DNA of 34,533 nucleotides from DAIDJM01 sp964250215. GTDB taxonomy: Bacteria > Pseudomonadota > Alphaproteobacteria > Acetobacterales > Acetobacteraceae. Below are positions 33,801 through 34,533 of the stretch, in pieces. A program made the translations under genes and the position numbers. The stretch spans positions 1 through 34,533 of the forward strand of contig CAXUEX010000012.1 in NCBI GenBank assembly GCA_964250215.1. Reading direction: 5' to 3'. Every line of letters begins with the position of its first letter. The first letter of the stretch is position 1. The notes beneath the pieces were generated by a model. That model saw only the letters and a program-made list of their open reading frames with translations, was not told the origin of the DNA and did no database searches.

Positions 33801-34356
33801 TTGGAAGGCGGCCGGGCAGGGCAACGATCTGATCCTGTTCGCCGAAGATGGCGAAGCCGAAATCGCGCGCTTCTCGCTGCCGCGCCAGCCGCGCGACGAT
33901 GGCGAATGCATCGCCGATTTCGTGCGCGACATCGACGATGCGGAGCGCGACGTGATCGGGCTCCAGGTCGTCACCGTGGGGCAGTTGGCGTCCGACACGG
34001 CGCGGCTGTGGTTCGAGGACAACCGGTATCAGGATTATCTCTACCTGCACGGGCTTTCGGTGGAGATGGCGGAGGCCACGGCCGAATACGTGCACAAGCG
34101 CATCCGCGCCGAGCTCGGCTTCGCGGCCGAGGACGATCGCGACATGGAAAAAATGCTGTCGCAGTCCTACCGCGGCTCGCGCTATTCCTTCGGTTATCCC
34201 GCTTGTCCGCGTCTGGAGGACCAGGCGCCGCTGCTGCGGCTGCTGCAAGCCGAGCAGATCGGCGTTACGCTATCCGACGAATGGCAGCTTCACCCCGAGC
34301 AATCCACGAGCGCGATCGTTATTCTCAATCCCGCCGCGAAGTATTTCTCCGTGTAG
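30871..34356 (+). CDS. metH: Cobalamin-dependent methionine synthase
   Basis: Transfers a methyl group from methyltetrahydrofolate through cobalamin to homocysteine. The 1161-residue protein holds all four modules. The homocysteine-binding barrel (about 1-310) has zinc ligands Cys224, Cys290 and Cys291. The pterin-binding domain starts around residue 338 (F-F-S-I-G-E-R-C-N-A-N-G). The cobalamin domain has the D-V-H-D-I-G motif with axial His732, and the C-terminal reactivation domain (from about 900) includes Y-R-G-S-R-Y-S-F-G-Y-P-A-C-P. It is a little shorter than the E. coli enzyme but nothing essential is missing. Its ATG overlaps the regulator's stop. The frame extends further upstream only as a shadow. 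metF is not next to it. Confidence 0.96.
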   Translation: MSRLPLLQALRDRVLLCDGGTGSHVQALSLDVQHDYCGCENCTEVLTLSRPDIVRDIARGYFAAGADMVETNTFGASPITLGEFGLAEKAREISRRSAEIAREAAAEFVDGRDRYVLGAIGPGTKLPSLGAIGFDALEAALAEQSRGLLDGGVDAILIETCQDPLQIKAAIAGAKLACAEAASDLPIFVQVTVETTGTLLVGTDIAAAATVVEALDVPLLGLNCATGPQEMAEHVRWLSANWPGLISVQPNAGLPELVDGRTRYPLSPADLATWLERFVEEDGLNLIGGCCGTEPAHIAALDAMLRRRGGFRPVPVPRRAVWVPGVASLYAQTPLRQENSFFSIGERCNANGSKRWRELQAVHDWDGCVGLGREQLGEGSNALDLCTAFVGRDELAEMDEVVRRFTHAVAAPLVIDSTETPVIESALKLHGGKAVINSINFEDGEQAAADRLMLARRFGAAVIALTIDEQGMAKTPERKLEVAERLVDFACDRHGLKPCDLLIDPLTFTIATGNEDDRKLAEWTLQGIAAIRARFPDVQIVLGLSNVSFGLNPAARGVLNSVFLDHALRAGMTGAIVHVSKIRPLHQLAPEEIQLAEDLIFDRRREGYDPLQAVLAMFADRKAAQTEKRRRADTSEERLRDRIVDGDRKGLEDDLRDALQRNAPLDIVNTLLLDGMKEVGELFGAGKMQLPFVLQSAETMKTAVAFLEPLMERVEGQERGTIVLATVKGDVHDIGKNLVDIILSNNGYRVVNLGIKVKLAEMLEAAREHRAHAIGMSGLLVKSTVVMRENLEEMSRQGVEIPVLLGGAALTRTYVEDDCARAYACGRVAYAKDAFDGLNLMEKVTGNGFDDYLSAIQARRSVGPHRSARKLGQADERAFRPVDVNAAQGRRRRITAKVPAPQPPFWGPRRIEAPARAVVPFLNERSLYQFQWGFRKQGRSLEDFLGWAKQELRPVMRRMLQLCEAENILRPQACYGYWKAAGQGNDLILFAEDGEAEIARFSLPRQPRDDGECIADFVRDIDDAERDVIGLQVVTVGQLASDTARLWFEDNRYQDYLYLHGLSVEMAEATAEYVHKRIRAELGFAAEDDRDMEKMLSQSYRGSRYSFGYPACPRLEDQAPLLRLLQAEQIGVTLSDEWQLHPEQSTSAIVILNPAAKYFSV

Positions 34357-34533
34357 CGGGCTTCCTGGCCTTATACCCAGTCTCAGGGACTGTGACCTGT
34401 CATCCAGATCCGCCGCTTCGACGCCGTTGCCGTGCCGGCGAGCGGCACCGCGCTGCTGGCATGGATGGCTTCGTCGCAAGCGCGCCTCGCAACGACGGCG
34501 ACGACAGCGCTAGTCATGCGCAACGGGACACGG
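34357..34533. other. Non-coding end of the window with a REP-like palindrome
   Basis: No gene is seen in the last 177 bases. A weak hairpin CAGTC-TCAGG-GACTG lies at 34378-34392 after metH. At 34460-34505 the sequence ATGGATGGCTTCGTCGC, a GC-rich loop, and CTCGCAACGACG resembles dispersed 'GGATTGCTTCGTCGC...CGCAATGACG' elements common in proteobacteria; arms CGTCG (34472-34476) and CGACG (34493-34497) can pair. Confidence 0.4.

Overview
The window is a high-GC, gene-dense piece of an alphaproteobacterial chromosome. The gene content and protein sequences look most like Acetobacteraceae (Rhodospirillales). This rests on the rpoZ-rsh-acpS / lepB-rnc-era-recO-parC core block, a YbjN-ProC pair, an ArsR-methyltransferase fused upstream of metH, a THI-box thiC, and small AAGAAAG-type palindromes at gene junctions that I associate with that family. 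The species cannot be named from the sequence alone.

Layout. 1-1621 (+): the end of a DUF2272 protein and a secreted alpha/beta hydrolase. 1635-4228 (-): a tight ybjN > proC > sugar O-acetyltransferase > pdeM operon. 4404-4613 (+): an orphan AbrB-type protein. 4666-7750 (-): an NdvA-like glucan exporter and a polytopic GT-C-like membrane protein. 7847-8796 (-): a scar in which a broken quinone oxidoreductase is joined to the C-terminal end of a TolC-type outer-membrane factor, next to tRNA-Ala(CGC). 8919-12697 (+): an AceE-like thiamine-diphosphate enzyme coupled to an exported Asp-box (sialidase-fold) protein. 12633-13876 (-): a NYN-domain nuclease and a family-5 uracil-DNA glycosylase. 13969-17725 (+): folK, then rpoZ-rsh-acpS. 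17804-19957 (+): an amylo-alpha-1,6-glucosidase. 20032-25384 (+): lepB-rnc-era-recO-parC with minimal spacing. 25449-27062 (+): a secreted type-B carboxylesterase. 27072-29823 (-): TPP riboswitch, thiC and a COG4705 membrane protein. 29889-34356 (+): an ArsR-type operator/promoter, the ArsR-methyltransferase regulator and full-length B12-dependent metH. 34357-34533: non-coding end with a REP-like palindrome.

Most of the window is housekeeping: stringent response, lipid and protein maturation, DNA repair, methionine and thiamine supply. No phage, CRISPR, transposase or defence island is visible. The most interesting signals are regulatory and structural. Three copies of a small palindromic repeat sit at junctions between genes; one copy supplies the stop codon of thiC and the start of the next gene, and another encodes the signal-peptide N-terminus of the Asp-box protein. 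The metH operon appears to have an operator inside its core promoter and a start codon at the predicted +1 (possible leaderless mRNA). A pseudogene fusion lies beside a tRNA. Non-ATG starts (TTG, GTG and probably CTG) are frequent in the overlapping operons.
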